Shown here: one piece after another, positions 23,057 through 33,043 of the stretch
How the letters are laid out: each line of letters starts with the position of its first letter
How positions within the stretch are numbered: the stretch's first letter is position 1
NCBI RefSeq assembly: GCF_001693435.1
Contig: NZ_CM004509.1
Span: 1,860,001-1,924,000, forward strand
DNA: 64,000 nt
Reading direction: 5' to 3'
Source of the DNA: Gilliamella sp. wkB7
GTDB taxonomy: Bacteria > Pseudomonadota > Gammaproteobacteria > Enterobacterales > Orbaceae
Notes under the pieces: model-generated
Told to the model about the DNA's origin: nothing
Databases searched by the model: none
Seen by the model: only the letters and a program-made list of their open reading frames with translations
Translations under genes and position numbers: made by a program

Positions 23057-23323
23057 TTATAAAACCATTCTTACAATATCAATTTCGCCTAATTCTTTAT
23101 AAAGATTTTCAATTTGGTCAATATGTGTTGCATTAATAGTAATCGATACAGAATGATAATTACCTTTACTACTTGGTTTGATAGATGGAGTATAATCACC
23201 AGGCGCATGGCGTTGAATTACGGATACAACCTTGTCAACCAACTCTGGTTTTGCTTCTCCCATCACTTTATAGGTGAATGAACAAGGGAACTCTAATAGT
23301 TCATTTAATTTTGTTTGTTGCAT
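23057..23323 (-). CDS. ybeD: DUF493 family protein YbeD
   Basis: An 88-residue protein very similar to E. coli YbeD (87 residues): [18 protein letters not shown] at the start, [20 protein letters not shown] in the middle and IDIVRMVL at the end. It adopts an ACT-like fold; its function is not established. In E. coli it lies beside dacA and lipB, which are not found here, so its context has changed. Confidence 0.93.
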   Translation of the reverse strand: MQQTKLNELLEFPCSFTYKVMGEAKPELVDKVVSVIQRHAPGDYTPSIKPSSKGNYHSVSITINATHIDQIENLYKELGEIDIVRMVL

Positions 23324-23531
23324 AATTTTATACTTCTCATTTTATTAGTTCATTTTATTGGTATGACTACCAAGAATAACGAATATATATAGGCAGTTTA
23401 TACTTCTTCAAGTAATATGAAATATAAACATCGCTTTTTAAAGCTTATAATTTGATCTATGATAGGGAAATTTTAACATAGCTTGATAAATCTATCTTGC
23501 ATTTTGTTCATAAATATAAGGTTAATACAGC

Positions 23532-25409
23532 ATGTCATCTTTGTCCAATAACAAAGAATCTTTTGGTACATTATTAGGTTATGCGCCAGGAGGCGTTGCA
23601 ATTTATTCATCTGATTATGAAACATTAGATTCCAACCTTTACCCTAATGATGCCTCATTTCGCAGTTATTCTGGTCATGAATATATGGGATATAAATGGC
23701 AATGTGTCGAATTTGCTAGGCGATTTTTATTTTTAAATCACGGTATTGTATTTACCGATGTGGGTATGGCGCATGAGATATTCTCGTTACGATTTTTAAG
23801 ACATGTCATTAATGAAGCGATTTTACCTTTACAAGCATTTGCCAATGGCAGTAAACGTGCGCCAGAGGCTGGTGCATTATTAGTTTGGGATGATGGAGGC
23901 TTTTTTGATCGTACTGGTCATGTCGCTATTATTACTGAAGTATTTGAAGATAAAATTCGGATCGCTGAACAAAATGTGAGGCATACACGTTTGCCCATTG
24001 GTCAGCAATGGACTCGTGAGCTTGCTATGACAAGGATAGATGGCGGTTATCAGTTACATGACACGTTTGATGATACAACGATTCTTGGTTGGATGATTCA
24101 AACAGATAATACGGAACATAGTTTGCCACAACCTAATGTACCTAATCCGTTGTTAGCGATCCACAGCGCTCATATTGAAAATGAAAGCCAATTTGATAAA
24201 AAGTGGCTAAATGAATTAGATACGCTCGAAAATGCCTATGTATCAGCCACAGGGCATGCAATCAGCCATGACGATCAATATCGTTATTTCACCATTTCAG
24301 AAAGCGCGGAACAAGAGTTAATTCGTGCAACCAATGAATTACATTTAATGTATTTACATGCTACTGATAAAGTATTAAAAGATGATAGTTTATTAATTAA
24401 TTTTAATATTCCAGGAATATTATGGCCAAGGCTTAGACTCTCATGGCAACAGCGTCGCTATCAAATGATCACAGGACGATTAGATTTTTGCATGGATGAA
24501 CGAGGTTTTAAAGTTTACGAATATAATGCTGATTCAGCTTCTTGCCATACTGAAGCTGGACACATTCTTGATAAATGGGCAATTCAAGCAGGATTAAATG
24601 TGGGTGTCAATCCAAGTAGTGGTTTACTCAATTCTTTGGCTAATTGTTGGACACATAGCGATGCACAAGCTTTTGTTCATATCATGCAAGATAACGATAG
24701 TGAAGAAAATTATCATGCATTGTTTATGCAAACAGCCCTTACACAAGCAGGATTTAGTAGCAAGATTCTACGTGGACTTAATGGGCTAAAATGGGATAAA
24801 CGAGGTCGATTAGTTGATGATGAAGATCGACAAGTTACATGTGTTTGGAAAACATGGGCATGGGAAACCGTTCTAGAACAACTACGAGAAGAAAGTGAAG
24901 CTCAGATTGCCGGCTTACCAATTCGCACTTGGCATCCTGAAAATGCGGTAAGATTAATTGATGTGCTTTTACGACCAGAAGTGTCAGTTTTTGAGCCTTT
25001 GTGGACGGTTATTCCAAGTAATAAAGCTATTTTGCCTGTTTTATGGTCTTTATTCCCAAACCACCGTTATTTATTAGAATCAACATTTGAACTTAATGAC
25101 AGCTTAATTAAAAAAGGTTATGCCATTAAACCTATAGCAGGGCGACGCGGTAGTGATATTCAATTAGTTAGTAGTCAAGAACAGATTCTTAATAAAACAG
25201 TAGGAAAGTTTGCTAAGCAAGAAAACATTTATCAAGAACTTTGGTGTTTACCAAAGGTTGATGATCGTTATCTACAATTATGCACTTTTACTGTAGGTGG
25301 GCATTATGGCGGAGCATGTTTACGTTCAGATCCGTCTTTGGTTATAAAGGGTGAAAGTGATATGCAACCATTACGAGTTTTAACTGATGAGGAGTTTTTA
25401 AAACAATAA
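23532..25409 (+). CDS. gss: Bifunctional glutathionylspermidine synthetase/amidase
   Basis: A 625-residue enzyme (E. coli Gss 619). The N-terminal CHAP-type amidase has its catalytic cysteine in YKWQCVEFARRF (about residue 58) and histidine in TGHVAIITEV. The C-terminal ATP-grasp-like synthetase (from about residue 210) includes DFCMDERGFKVYEYNADSAS and KPIAGRRGSDIQLV. The enzyme joins glutathione to spermidine and hydrolyses the product, affecting thiol redox and polyamine pools. It is a single gene with its own upstream region of 208 bases. An 18-base sequence just after its stop (25423-25440) recurs at 56903-56920. Confidence 0.95.
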   Translation: MSSLSNNKESFGTLLGYAPGGVAIYSSDYETLDSNLYPNDASFRSYSGHEYMGYKWQCVEFARRFLFLNHGIVFTDVGMAHEIFSLRFLRHVINEAILPLQAFANGSKRAPEAGALLVWDDGGFFDRTGHVAIITEVFEDKIRIAEQNVRHTRLPIGQQWTRELAMTRIDGGYQLHDTFDDTTILGWMIQTDNTEHSLPQPNVPNPLLAIHSAHIENESQFDKKWLNELDTLENAYVSATGHAISHDDQYRYFTISESAEQELIRATNELHLMYLHATDKVLKDDSLLINFNIPGILWPRLRLSWQQRRYQMITGRLDFCMDERGFKVYEYNADSASCHTEAGHILDKWAIQAGLNVGVNPSSGLLNSLANCWTHSDAQAFVHIMQDNDSEENYHALFMQTALTQAGFSSKILRGLNGLKWDKRGRLVDDEDRQVTCVWKTWAWETVLEQLREESEAQIAGLPIRTWHPENAVRLIDVLLRPEVSVFEPLWTVIPSNKAILPVLWSLFPNHRYLLESTFELNDSLIKKGYAIKPIAGRRGSDIQLVSSQEQILNKTVGKFAKQENIYQELWCLPKVDDRYLQLCTFTVGGHYGGACLRSDPSLVIKGESDMQPLRVLTDEEFLKQ

Positions 25410-25690
25410 CAATAAACACTTTTTGTAAAAAAGTTTCAGGTTATGCATACGTTTCAGTATAAAATTAAAGAGAATAATACTACTAAGTGGTTTTATTATG
25501 ATTTTTGTTGTATTAATACTTATTAATGTATTATTTTCTGTAATAAATATATAAAGCTTTAATTAACCTTCAAATATAAAAGACATAATATCGGTGAGTT
25601 TAACAATTACAATAATAAATTTTTTTGTTAAAATTGATACAATTATATAAAAATAATAACAATATAAATACAATTAATAAGAAGGAATAT
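25410..25690. other. AT-rich leader region upstream of the srf cluster
   Basis: About 280 bases, extremely AT-rich, between gss and the first srf gene. No terminator with a good U-run is visible for gss. TTGTTA at 25625-25630 and TATAAA near 25646 could be promoter elements but the spacing is poor. A strong ribosome-binding site (AGAAGGA) precedes the ATG at 25691. Confidence 0.4.
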
Positions 25691-27205
25691 ATGGTAAATA
25701 CTTTACTGCGAAGTGGTGATATAAAAGATTTCAAAATGCTGGGGCACGATGGTAAAGCCGCTTATTTAGTTGCTGCCCAAATTCGTGAAATGTTTAGAGT
25801 AAAGTTAGGTAAACAGTATGCTGATTATTTAGCTATTCCACAACGCAATGATCAAGGTAATATTATTGATTGGTATATTCCTTTTGATTCAGCTCAATCT
25901 GATGGGCAGTATGATATTGTTCCTTGGACCTCTGCCAGTGAATCAGAGCAAGAAGAAGCATTGATTTTACTCAAAGAATTCGAAAACAAAGTTATGAATT
26001 TGGGTAAACAACTTGCGAGCAATCCAAATTTAGCGGGTGATCAATTACTTTTTAGTCGTCTGATTTATGATCCAAAAAATAATATTGATAGCACTGAACC
26101 AAATTTGATGGCAATACGTTTTCCTAGTAATCAATTTGTTTATATTGTTAACGGTAAACCAGTGATTACCTTTTGGGGATTTGTTTATCCACAAACACCG
26201 CAAAATAATTCACCATTTAATTGTTTGAAATCTATACAACAACCAATCCCTTTAGCATCAACAGTAACTGAACCAGAGGTAATTAAAAAACCATGGTGGA
26301 AACTTTGGTGGGCGTGGTTACTTGGTTTGTTGCTTTTATTATTGCTTTTATTGGCAATACTTGGGTTACGGGGGTGTCGACAAAATGTGGACATTTCGAT
26401 TAATCATGAAATAGCAAAGGAAAATAATATTAATCAACTTTTGCCAGCAGATGAAAAACAAGATGTAAAAGAAATAAAAACGAAAGATCAAGTAATTGAT
26501 AGACAAATTAATGTTATTAATGGCATCAAAAATAGTTCAAAAAATTTAGTTGATGCTAATGGTGTACCTATTAACACTGAAGTTCTAGGGGATGCTCTTA
26601 ATACTGTTGATCCAAATGCAATACCAAACAATATTGAAAATAATAATGGTGATATTAATCAAATCCCAGACGCCTTAAATAATAAAGATGACAAAGCTGG
26701 TGTCCCTAACACAGCTGAGACTGATAAAAAAGATAATTTGGATGGCTCAAAAGATGAAGATAATAAAGGTCAAATACCTCAAGAGTCAAATAAAGATAAT
26801 AATTCTGATACTAATATAAATCCGGATAAGGTAGATAACTTAACGTTATCTCCAGATCAAATAAAGCAAGGTTCCACTAAATTTTTGGATGGGCAATGGT
26901 CTGTTAGTGGAGGAATTCAAGATAAGGCTACAGGTAAACCATTACAATTGAGTTATGAACTTAAAGATGGAAATGGCCAAGTTACCGTTACTCGTAGTGA
27001 TGGTGTTAAATGCGTTGGTCAAGTTGATAGTGGTATTCAAAATGCTAATTTAAGTATTGGTAGTAATAACCAAGCTATCTGTAGTGATAATAGCAAATAT
27101 CAATTACCTAAGATTCAGTGTAAATCAGGCAACAATAATCAAGCTGATTGCCAGGGAATTTATGATAACGGAACTTCGTTCCCAATTACGATGAAAAAAC
27201 AATAA
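25691..27205 (+). CDS. srfA: SrfA-family bitopic membrane protein
   Basis: A 504-residue protein. The start at 25691 was chosen because AGAAGGA lies just upstream, while the upstream in-frame start at 25625 has no such site. The N-terminal cytoplasmic region (about 1-190) contains IDWYIPFDSAQ and ends in FVYIVNGKPVITFWGF. A Trp-rich membrane segment follows (about 200-228, KPWWKLWWAWLLG then a Leu run). A long low-complexity Asn/Asp/Lys-rich linker (about 235-395) leads to a C-terminal domain with four cysteines, probably periplasmic. It heads srfA-srfB-srfC; SrfA identity rests on position and on the N-terminal style, while SrfB and SrfC are firm. The same N-terminal module recurs in the two vWA proteins at the end of the cluster. 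Confidence 0.72.
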   Translation: MVNTLLRSGDIKDFKMLGHDGKAAYLVAAQIREMFRVKLGKQYADYLAIPQRNDQGNIIDWYIPFDSAQSDGQYDIVPWTSASESEQEEALILLKEFENKVMNLGKQLASNPNLAGDQLLFSRLIYDPKNNIDSTEPNLMAIRFPSNQFVYIVNGKPVITFWGFVYPQTPQNNSPFNCLKSIQQPIPLASTVTEPEVIKKPWWKLWWAWLLGLLLLLLLLLAILGLRGCRQNVDISINHEIAKENNINQLLPADEKQDVKEIKTKDQVIDRQINVINGIKNSSKNLVDANGVPINTEVLGDALNTVDPNAIPNNIENNNGDINQIPDALNNKDDKAGVPNTAETDKKDNLDGSKDEDNKGQIPQESNKDNNSDTNINPDKVDNLTLSPDQIKQGSTKFLDGQWSVSGGIQDKATGKPLQLSYELKDGNGQVTVTRSDGVKCVGQVDSGIQNANLSIGSNNQAICSDNSKYQLPKIQCKSGNNNQADCQGIYDNGTSFPITMKKQ

Positions 27206-27213
27206 GGTTGTAT

Positions 27214-30200
27214 ATGCTTCCAGAAACACGCAACTATGGTCAAGAAGTTACACTGATAATGAATAGTGGAATTCAATTTCTTGATTTTGCACTAAAAATA
27301 GATTGGAAAGATAATCAATGGCGCAGTAAAATTAATGGTAGTTTTATTGATCCTTCTGAAAGTGGGGCGCTAGTTAGATTAATTGAAGATAGTAATAATG
27401 GTAAATTTTTTGTACCAGATAATCTCTCTTTTGCTGTAACCCCTACACAAGAGATTAGTGTTGACCAATCATTAAAATTGTATGATGGTATTTGGTTGCC
27501 TGTTCCTGTTTTGAGATCAATACCCCCTGAACGATTTGATAAAGGACCCCATAATTGGAGTCGTGTAAGGATTGTTAGCATTCCAGAAGGAGAAGATCCT
27601 GATGGCAATACACATCGTATAACTTTTGCATTTGATACTAAAATCTTTGCAAACATGCAAGACGTTGTTTACTTAGCACCTACTGAAAATGATGTAAAAA
27701 CAGGTTCAGTATTCAGTCTGGCACATCGTTCAGATCAGGTTTCTTGGTATCTAGAACTAAAATGGATAACAAGTTGGTTAATTGACTTGTTCCAAGAATT
27801 GGCTCCTCAGCCTGAACGGCTAAAAATACACAAAGATGATATTGAATTAGAAATAAGTAATAAAGCTTATTATGGTCATTATCTAAACATTCTTAATTTG
27901 CTCGCAGATTCAATACAGTTACCAACAATCAAAATAGTATCAAACGATAAAAATGATGTTGTCAAATCAATTCCTGTCGATATGATTCTTGATGTTGGAA
28001 ACAGTCGAACTTGCGGGATTTTAATCGAGGATCATATTCAAGATAAAGATAGTTTAAATCATCGTTATGAGCTTGAAATTCGAGATCTTACCCAGCCAGA
28101 ACATATTTACAATGAACCTTTTGAAAGTCGAGTTGAATTTGCTCAGACTTTCTTTGGTAAGGAACATTTTTCTTTACAAAGTGGAAGGAGAGATACTTTT
28201 CGCTGGCCAAGTATCGTGCGAGTAGGTAAAGAGGCTAGCCGTCTTGCAAGCCGACGTGAAGGTAATGAGGGAGCAACAGGACTTTCAAGTCCAAAACGCT
28301 ATTTATGGGATAAAGATAAATATGAACAAGGTTGGCGCTTTAATTCTCATTATGTAAAAAGTGATCATGAACCGTTTGCGACAGCGGAACCCTTTTCAAG
28401 TTTAATTAATGAATATGGTGAAGCACTACACATTTTAAGTAATGATATTGAAGAAGAATATGACCGCAAAATGCCAGTGTTCCATCCAAAATACTCGCGT
28501 AGTTCATTAATGACATTCATGCTATGTGAAGTTTTAATGCATGCTTTAATGCAAATAAATAGTGTTGCTCAACGTAATAAACTTGAACATGCTAAAACTC
28601 CCCGTAATTTGCGTTCTATCATTTTAACTATTCCACCAGCAATGCCTAAACCTGAACAGGCAATTTTTAAAAGTTGTGTTTATCAAGCTATAGGACTTGT
28701 TTGGAAAAGTCTTGGTTGGGATAATTCAGATAGTAATATTGATTTTAATAACCGTGATCAATTAAATAGTATTTGGCCAAATATTCCTGAAGTTTATATT
28801 CAATGGGATGAAGCAACCTGCGGTCAAATTGTTTATCTGTTTAACGAAACACAAAATAATTATAATGGACGCAGTGAAGAATTTATTGCATCAATAGTTC
28901 GTCCTGATAAAGTTAATAAGCAAAAACTGACAATCGCAACTGTTGATATTGGCGGTGGTACAACTGACCTAGTTATTAATGACTATGAGCTTGATTATGG
29001 TAGCAGTAAGCAAACAAATGGTAGTAATACTTATATTGTTCCTATTCAACGTTTTCGTGATGGATTTAAAGTTGCTGGGGATGATATTTTACTTGATATC
29101 ATTCAAGATGTTGTATTGACCTCATTAACCAATGGTTTAAAGAAAGCAGGTTTAACTGATCCAAATCCAATTTTATCAACGATTATTGGTTCACAGCAAC
29201 TTTCTATTCAAGATGCTGTATTACGCCAACAGCTCAACTTACAGTTATTTACGCCAATTGGATTACAAGTTTTAAAGCAATATGAGCTTTACGATCCACT
29301 TCATGCAGATCAACATGTGTATAACACAACTTTCAGTGAGTTATTACAGCATACATCTATGACTGATCATGTTTTGAATTTTATTAATGAACCGATTAGG
29401 CGAGCTTTAAATAATCCAACATTTTCAGTGCTTGATCTCAGTATAGAGATTAATTTGAAACGTATTCATTACTTATTCATTCGTGGTGATTATTATAATA
29501 TCTGTAAGACATTTGATGCATTATCTGAAATTATCAGTTGTTATCAATGTGACGTATTGTTGCTAACGGGTCGTCCATCACGCCTACCTGGCGTTCAAAG
29601 TTATTTTCGTTCACGCTTATCAATACCTTCAGGAAGAATTTTACCATTACATGGCTATTATACGGGAGGGTGGTATCCGTTTCATAAACAAGAACGAATT
29701 GATGATCCAAAAACCACAGCCGCTGTTGGGGCAATGCTCTGTTTTTTAAGTAAGAATTTAAGACTATCTAATTTTTATTTTAGATCATCAAATATCGATT
29801 TATATTCGACGGTTAAATACATTGGTCTGCTTGATAATTTAAATATGATAAAAGATGAAAATATTTATTATCGAGATATTGATTTAGATGATCCTGATTA
29901 TGATTTTCCTGATATCTCATTTGAGATCCGAGGGACAACCAGACTCGGATTTAAACAATTAGAAATTGATCGTTGGCCTGCATCACCAATTTATATCTTA
30001 ACAATTGAAAATGGCGATGTTGCCAAAAGGCTCAGTGCGGAAGGTGTAGTTTTAGAAGTAACATTAGGAATAAAAAACCAACAAAAAACGGTTGAGAATT
30101 TCTATATTAAAGATGTTAAAGCCTCAGATGGGCGTGCCTGCAACAAAACTAAGGATATAAAGCTAAATTTAAATACAATGGTAAATTCAGGTTTAATTAG

Positions 30201-30240
30201 CACACAATATTGGCTTGATAGTGGAATAATAAAACGATGA
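27214..30240 (+). CDS. srfB: SrfB virulence-factor family, actin/Hsp70-fold ATPase
   Basis: A 1008-residue cytoplasmic protein with the SrfB family architecture. Nucleotide-binding motifs of the actin/Hsp70 superfamily are visible: phosphate-1 MILDVGNSRTCGILIE (about 256-271), phosphate-2 TVDIGGGTTDLVI (about 575-587) and an adenosine-like motif LLLTGRPSRLPGVQSYF (about 782-798). There is no signal peptide or membrane segment. ATG at 27214 was preferred to the TTG at 27208 because ATAAGG (27202-27207) is well spaced from it. The stop overlaps the srfC start as ATGA, indicating coupling. Salmonella srf genes are SsrB-regulated, but the biochemical role of SrfB is not established. Confidence 0.9.
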   Translation: MLPETRNYGQEVTLIMNSGIQFLDFALKIDWKDNQWRSKINGSFIDPSESGALVRLIEDSNNGKFFVPDNLSFAVTPTQEISVDQSLKLYDGIWLPVPVLRSIPPERFDKGPHNWSRVRIVSIPEGEDPDGNTHRITFAFDTKIFANMQDVVYLAPTENDVKTGSVFSLAHRSDQVSWYLELKWITSWLIDLFQELAPQPERLKIHKDDIELEISNKAYYGHYLNILNLLADSIQLPTIKIVSNDKNDVVKSIPVDMILDVGNSRTCGILIEDHIQDKDSLNHRYELEIRDLTQPEHIYNEPFESRVEFAQTFFGKEHFSLQSGRRDTFRWPSIVRVGKEASRLASRREGNEGATGLSSPKRYLWDKDKYEQGWRFNSHYVKSDHEPFATAEPFSSLINEYGEALHILSNDIEEEYDRKMPVFHPKYSRSSLMTFMLCEVLMHALMQINSVAQRNKLEHAKTPRNLRSIILTIPPAMPKPEQAIFKSCVYQAIGLVWKSLGWDNSDSNIDFNNRDQLNSIWPNIPEVYIQWDEATCGQIVYLFNETQNNYNGRSEEFIASIVRPDKVNKQKLTIATVDIGGGTTDLVINDYELDYGSSKQTNGSNTYIVPIQRFRDGFKVAGDDILLDIIQDVVLTSLTNGLKKAGLTDPNPILSTIIGSQQLSIQDAVLRQQLNLQLFTPIGLQVLKQYELYDPLHADQHVYNTTFSELLQHTSMTDHVLNFINEPIRRALNNPTFSVLDLSIEINLKRIHYLFIRGDYYNICKTFDALSEIISCYQCDVLLLTGRPSRLPGVQSYFRSRLSIPSGRILPLHGYYTGGWYPFHKQERIDDPKTTAAVGAMLCFLSKNLRLSNFYFRSSNIDLYSTVKYIGLLDNLNMIKDENIYYRDIDLDDPDYDFPDISFEIRGTTRLGFKQLEIDRWPASPIYILTIENGDVAKRLSAEGVVLEVTLGIKNQQKTVENFYIKDVKASDGRACNKTKDIKLNLNTMVNSGLISTQYWLDSGIIKR

Positions 30241-32912
30241 AAAATTTAAACGAACAACTACCTAAATCCTGGGAACAGGTTTATCAAGCATCTGCAAAGG
30301 CCATTGAATGGGTGGATCAAACGCGTAACTCCTCTAAACGTCTGAATAATGAAGCTGATAGTTTAATTCTCGATCTTCGTCGTCTTCGTAATAGTGCAAA
30401 AAAGTTAGGTGATGTATCAAGTAAATCTGTTGCAGTTGGCTTTTTTGGTTTATCACAGGCAGGAAAATCTTATCTAATTTCAGCATTAGCAGCAGGTCAA
30501 AATGGTAAACTTGAAACCATTGTTGATAATGAAATTCTAGATTTTATCGATCATGTTAATCCTGTCGGTAGTGGTAAAGAGGCAACGGGTCTAGTAACTC
30601 GTTTTAGCCGAATAGCTAAAGGAGGTATTGCAAATTATCCTTTAGAACTAAAACTCTTTCAAGAAATTGAAATTGTTAAAATTTTAATTAATGCTTATTT
30701 TAAAGATTTTGATCAACAAAGAATTAATAATAAAATCGAATTTTCCTCATTAAATCAGCTGATTCAAAATATTGAAAGTAAAAAACAAGATGAATATACA
30801 GGTGGTATTACTGAAGATGATATTGTTGATCTATATGATTATCTAGCTGAAAATTTTGGTAATTCGCTTGAAGGATTAAAAGGTGGTTATTGGGAAAAAG
30901 CAATGTATTTGCTACCGTATCTTAAAACTTCTGAACGTAGTGCACTTTTTTCAGTTTTATGGGGTGGTATCAGTGAAATTACGGCTGTTTATATACAATT
31001 AGCGACAACATTAGCTAGCTTAAATTATGTGAGTACAGTATATGCACCAATTTCAGTATTAGTTAAAGATAATAATGGTACTAAGTCGCAAATTGACAGT
31101 ATTATGAATGTCGACATCCTTGATCGATTAAATACTGACCGAGACTCATCAGTAACTATTACTCCTCAAAATGGTGTACCAACCTCGATTTCTCTGGCTC
31201 AACTTGCTTTTTTAACCGCTGAATTAACTTTTCCATTAGTAAATCAAACGCGTGTGCCTACGTTTGAAAAAGTTGATTTGCTTGATTTCCCAGGATATCG
31301 GGGACGATTAAATTTAACTTCTATTTCAGATGTTAAAGAAGGTAATCCTATTGCTCAACTTTTATTACGGGGTAAAGTAGCTTATCTTTTCGAAAAATAC
31401 ACTGATAATCAAGAAATGAATGTTCTTGTTGTTTGTACCCCATCAGATAAACAATCTGATGTTAACGATGTTGGTCCCGTTCTTGAACGTTGGATAGATA
31501 AGACCCAAGGAGAGTCAGCAGAAAAAAGAGCGACTAAAAAAGCTGGGCTATTATGGGCTATTACTATGTTCGATAAACGGATTAGCAATTCATTAACTTT
31601 ATCAGAAGATAATCTTAAAAATAGTTGGGGTAAAGGTGGATTACTACAACAAACCATTTTAGAACGTTTTGGTAACTATGATTGGTTAACAAATTGGTTT
31701 AATGAACATAAATTCAACAATGTTTTTTTAGTACGAAAACCAGGTTTTGATGTACCATTTTTAAATACTGATGCAGAGACAAAACTTGAATTATCTTACA
31801 ACGATACTTATCAAGAAAAAATGCAAATTTTAAAAAATACATTTGTTGAAGATCCTGATATCAAAGAGTATGTTAACGATCCAGATCAGGCATGGGATGC
31901 CATGTTAAAATTGAATGATGGTGGTATCGGAAGAATTAGCCAATATTTAGAACAAGTTGCTATTACTGAAATCAAACAACAACGCATTGTTGAACAACTC
32001 AATGAAAAAATTGATTATATTATTAATATGCGTTTTGATACTTGGTATCAGGCAGATAATGATGAAGAACTTGGTAAGAAAAAACAGATTATCGCTGATG
32101 TCGTTAAAGAACTACAGGGAAAAGCCTTATTACTGGGTGAACTACTTAAAGTATTAGAACTACCTGAACAAACCATTCGTGCGCTTTATCATACTAGTGA
32201 AACAGGTACTGATACATCTAAAAACGAAGCTCATGATGATATGGGTAATGATATATCAACCGATTTTGGATTGAATACCGATTTTGAATTATTTTCCGAT
32301 GATAATTTCTCATCTAATGTAAAACCAGTAACCATTTTACCAACTGAATGTAAATTGGCTAAAACAATATTTACTACATGGCTAGAGTATTTAAGAAATA
32401 TTGTTTTAGATAAACATATTTTACAATTTTTTGGTTTGGAGCAAAAATCACTATCTTTTATTGTCGAAGAGCTTATTACTGCAGCAAATCGTCTAAAAAT
32501 TGAAGCAAGTTTAACTGAACGAATATTGCAAAATGAAAATACAGGTAGTAAACGCGATGATTTAGAGTCTAGACAAGTGAGCACTATACATACTTTATTA
32601 GCAGACTTCATTGCATGGCTCGGTTTTGTTCAAGGACAATCTATTGAAATACCAATGAGCCGAGTTAATCAAGGTAAACCAATATTTTCTTCACCATTGA
32701 GCCAATTTTCAAGTCAATTATCACATCCACTACCAGTACTTGATGATAAGACTAAAAATTATTCTCAATTTGCTATATTTGATTGGTTTATTGCATTTGC
32801 TATGCTTGCTCAAGAAAATGTTGGGCATCATGCTGGGCGTGAAATAAGTCAAGAACAAAACTCTCGACTTGGTGAGATTTTAATGTTCTTTAAACAATCA
32901 CGAATAAAATAG
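30237..32912 (+). CDS. srfC: SrfC virulence-factor family, dynamin-like GTPase
   Basis: An 891-residue protein of the SrfC family. The P-loop is GFFGLSQAGKSYL (about 67-79), a G3-like DxPG is in KVDLLDFPGYRGR (about 344-356), and a possible G4 equivalent is ITMFDKR (about 441-447). The rest is mostly helical with no obvious membrane helix, which resembles large dynamin-superfamily or septation-type GTPases. It overlaps srfB by 4 bases. Two hairpins follow its stop before the next gene. The family is linked to virulence in enterobacteria and to a secreted SrfABC toxin in Xenorhabdus, but no secretion signal is visible. Confidence 0.9.
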   Translation: MKNLNEQLPKSWEQVYQASAKAIEWVDQTRNSSKRLNNEADSLILDLRRLRNSAKKLGDVSSKSVAVGFFGLSQAGKSYLISALAAGQNGKLETIVDNEILDFIDHVNPVGSGKEATGLVTRFSRIAKGGIANYPLELKLFQEIEIVKILINAYFKDFDQQRINNKIEFSSLNQLIQNIESKKQDEYTGGITEDDIVDLYDYLAENFGNSLEGLKGGYWEKAMYLLPYLKTSERSALFSVLWGGISEITAVYIQLATTLASLNYVSTVYAPISVLVKDNNGTKSQIDSIMNVDILDRLNTDRDSSVTITPQNGVPTSISLAQLAFLTAELTFPLVNQTRVPTFEKVDLLDFPGYRGRLNLTSISDVKEGNPIAQLLLRGKVAYLFEKYTDNQEMNVLVVCTPSDKQSDVNDVGPVLERWIDKTQGESAEKRATKKAGLLWAITMFDKRISNSLTLSEDNLKNSWGKGGLLQQTILERFGNYDWLTNWFNEHKFNNVFLVRKPGFDVPFLNTDAETKLELSYNDTYQEKMQILKNTFVEDPDIKEYVNDPDQAWDAMLKLNDGGIGRISQYLEQVAITEIKQQRIVEQLNEKIDYIINMRFDTWYQADNDEELGKKKQIIADVVKELQGKALLLGELLKVLELPEQTIRALYHTSETGTDTSKNEAHDDMGNDISTDFGLNTDFELFSDDNFSSNVKPVTILPTECKLAKTIFTTWLEYLRNIVLDKHILQFFGLEQKSLSFIVEELITAANRLKIEASLTERILQNENTGSKRDDLESRQVSTIHTLLADFIAWLGFVQGQSIEIPMSRVNQGKPIFSSPLSQFSSQLSHPLPVLDDKTKNYSQFAIFDWFIAFAMLAQENVGHHAGREISQEQNSRLGEILMFFKQSRIK

Positions 32913-32961
32913 TTATTTTAAATAAATTAAGTGACAATCATTTTATCGTCATTAAATAAAT

Positions 32962-33019
32962 AAGGTAGCATGAAGCTATCTTGGATTATGAAAAGTTTAT
33001 CAATCTATATTGATAAACT
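32962..33019. repeat. Two consecutive hairpins in the srfC downstream gap
   Basis: The first, AAGGTAGC/GCTATCTT (32962-32982), has one G-U pair. The second, AGTTTATCAAT/ATTGATAAACT (32994-33004 and 33009-33019), is a perfect 11-bp stem with a CTAT loop. Neither is followed by a T-run, so an RNA-stabilising, processing or operator role is more likely than intrinsic termination. Confidence 0.6.
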
Positions 33020-33043
33020 CTTAGTTGTGAAATAGAGGATATC

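Noticed and set aside
27208..27213. TTG start for srfB
   Set aside because: ATG at 27214 is better spaced from ATAAGG, and the extra two codons add nothing conserved.
32231..32611. 126-codon minus-strand open frame inside srfC
   Set aside because: It lies fully within a conserved SrfC coding region and has low-complexity antisense composition.
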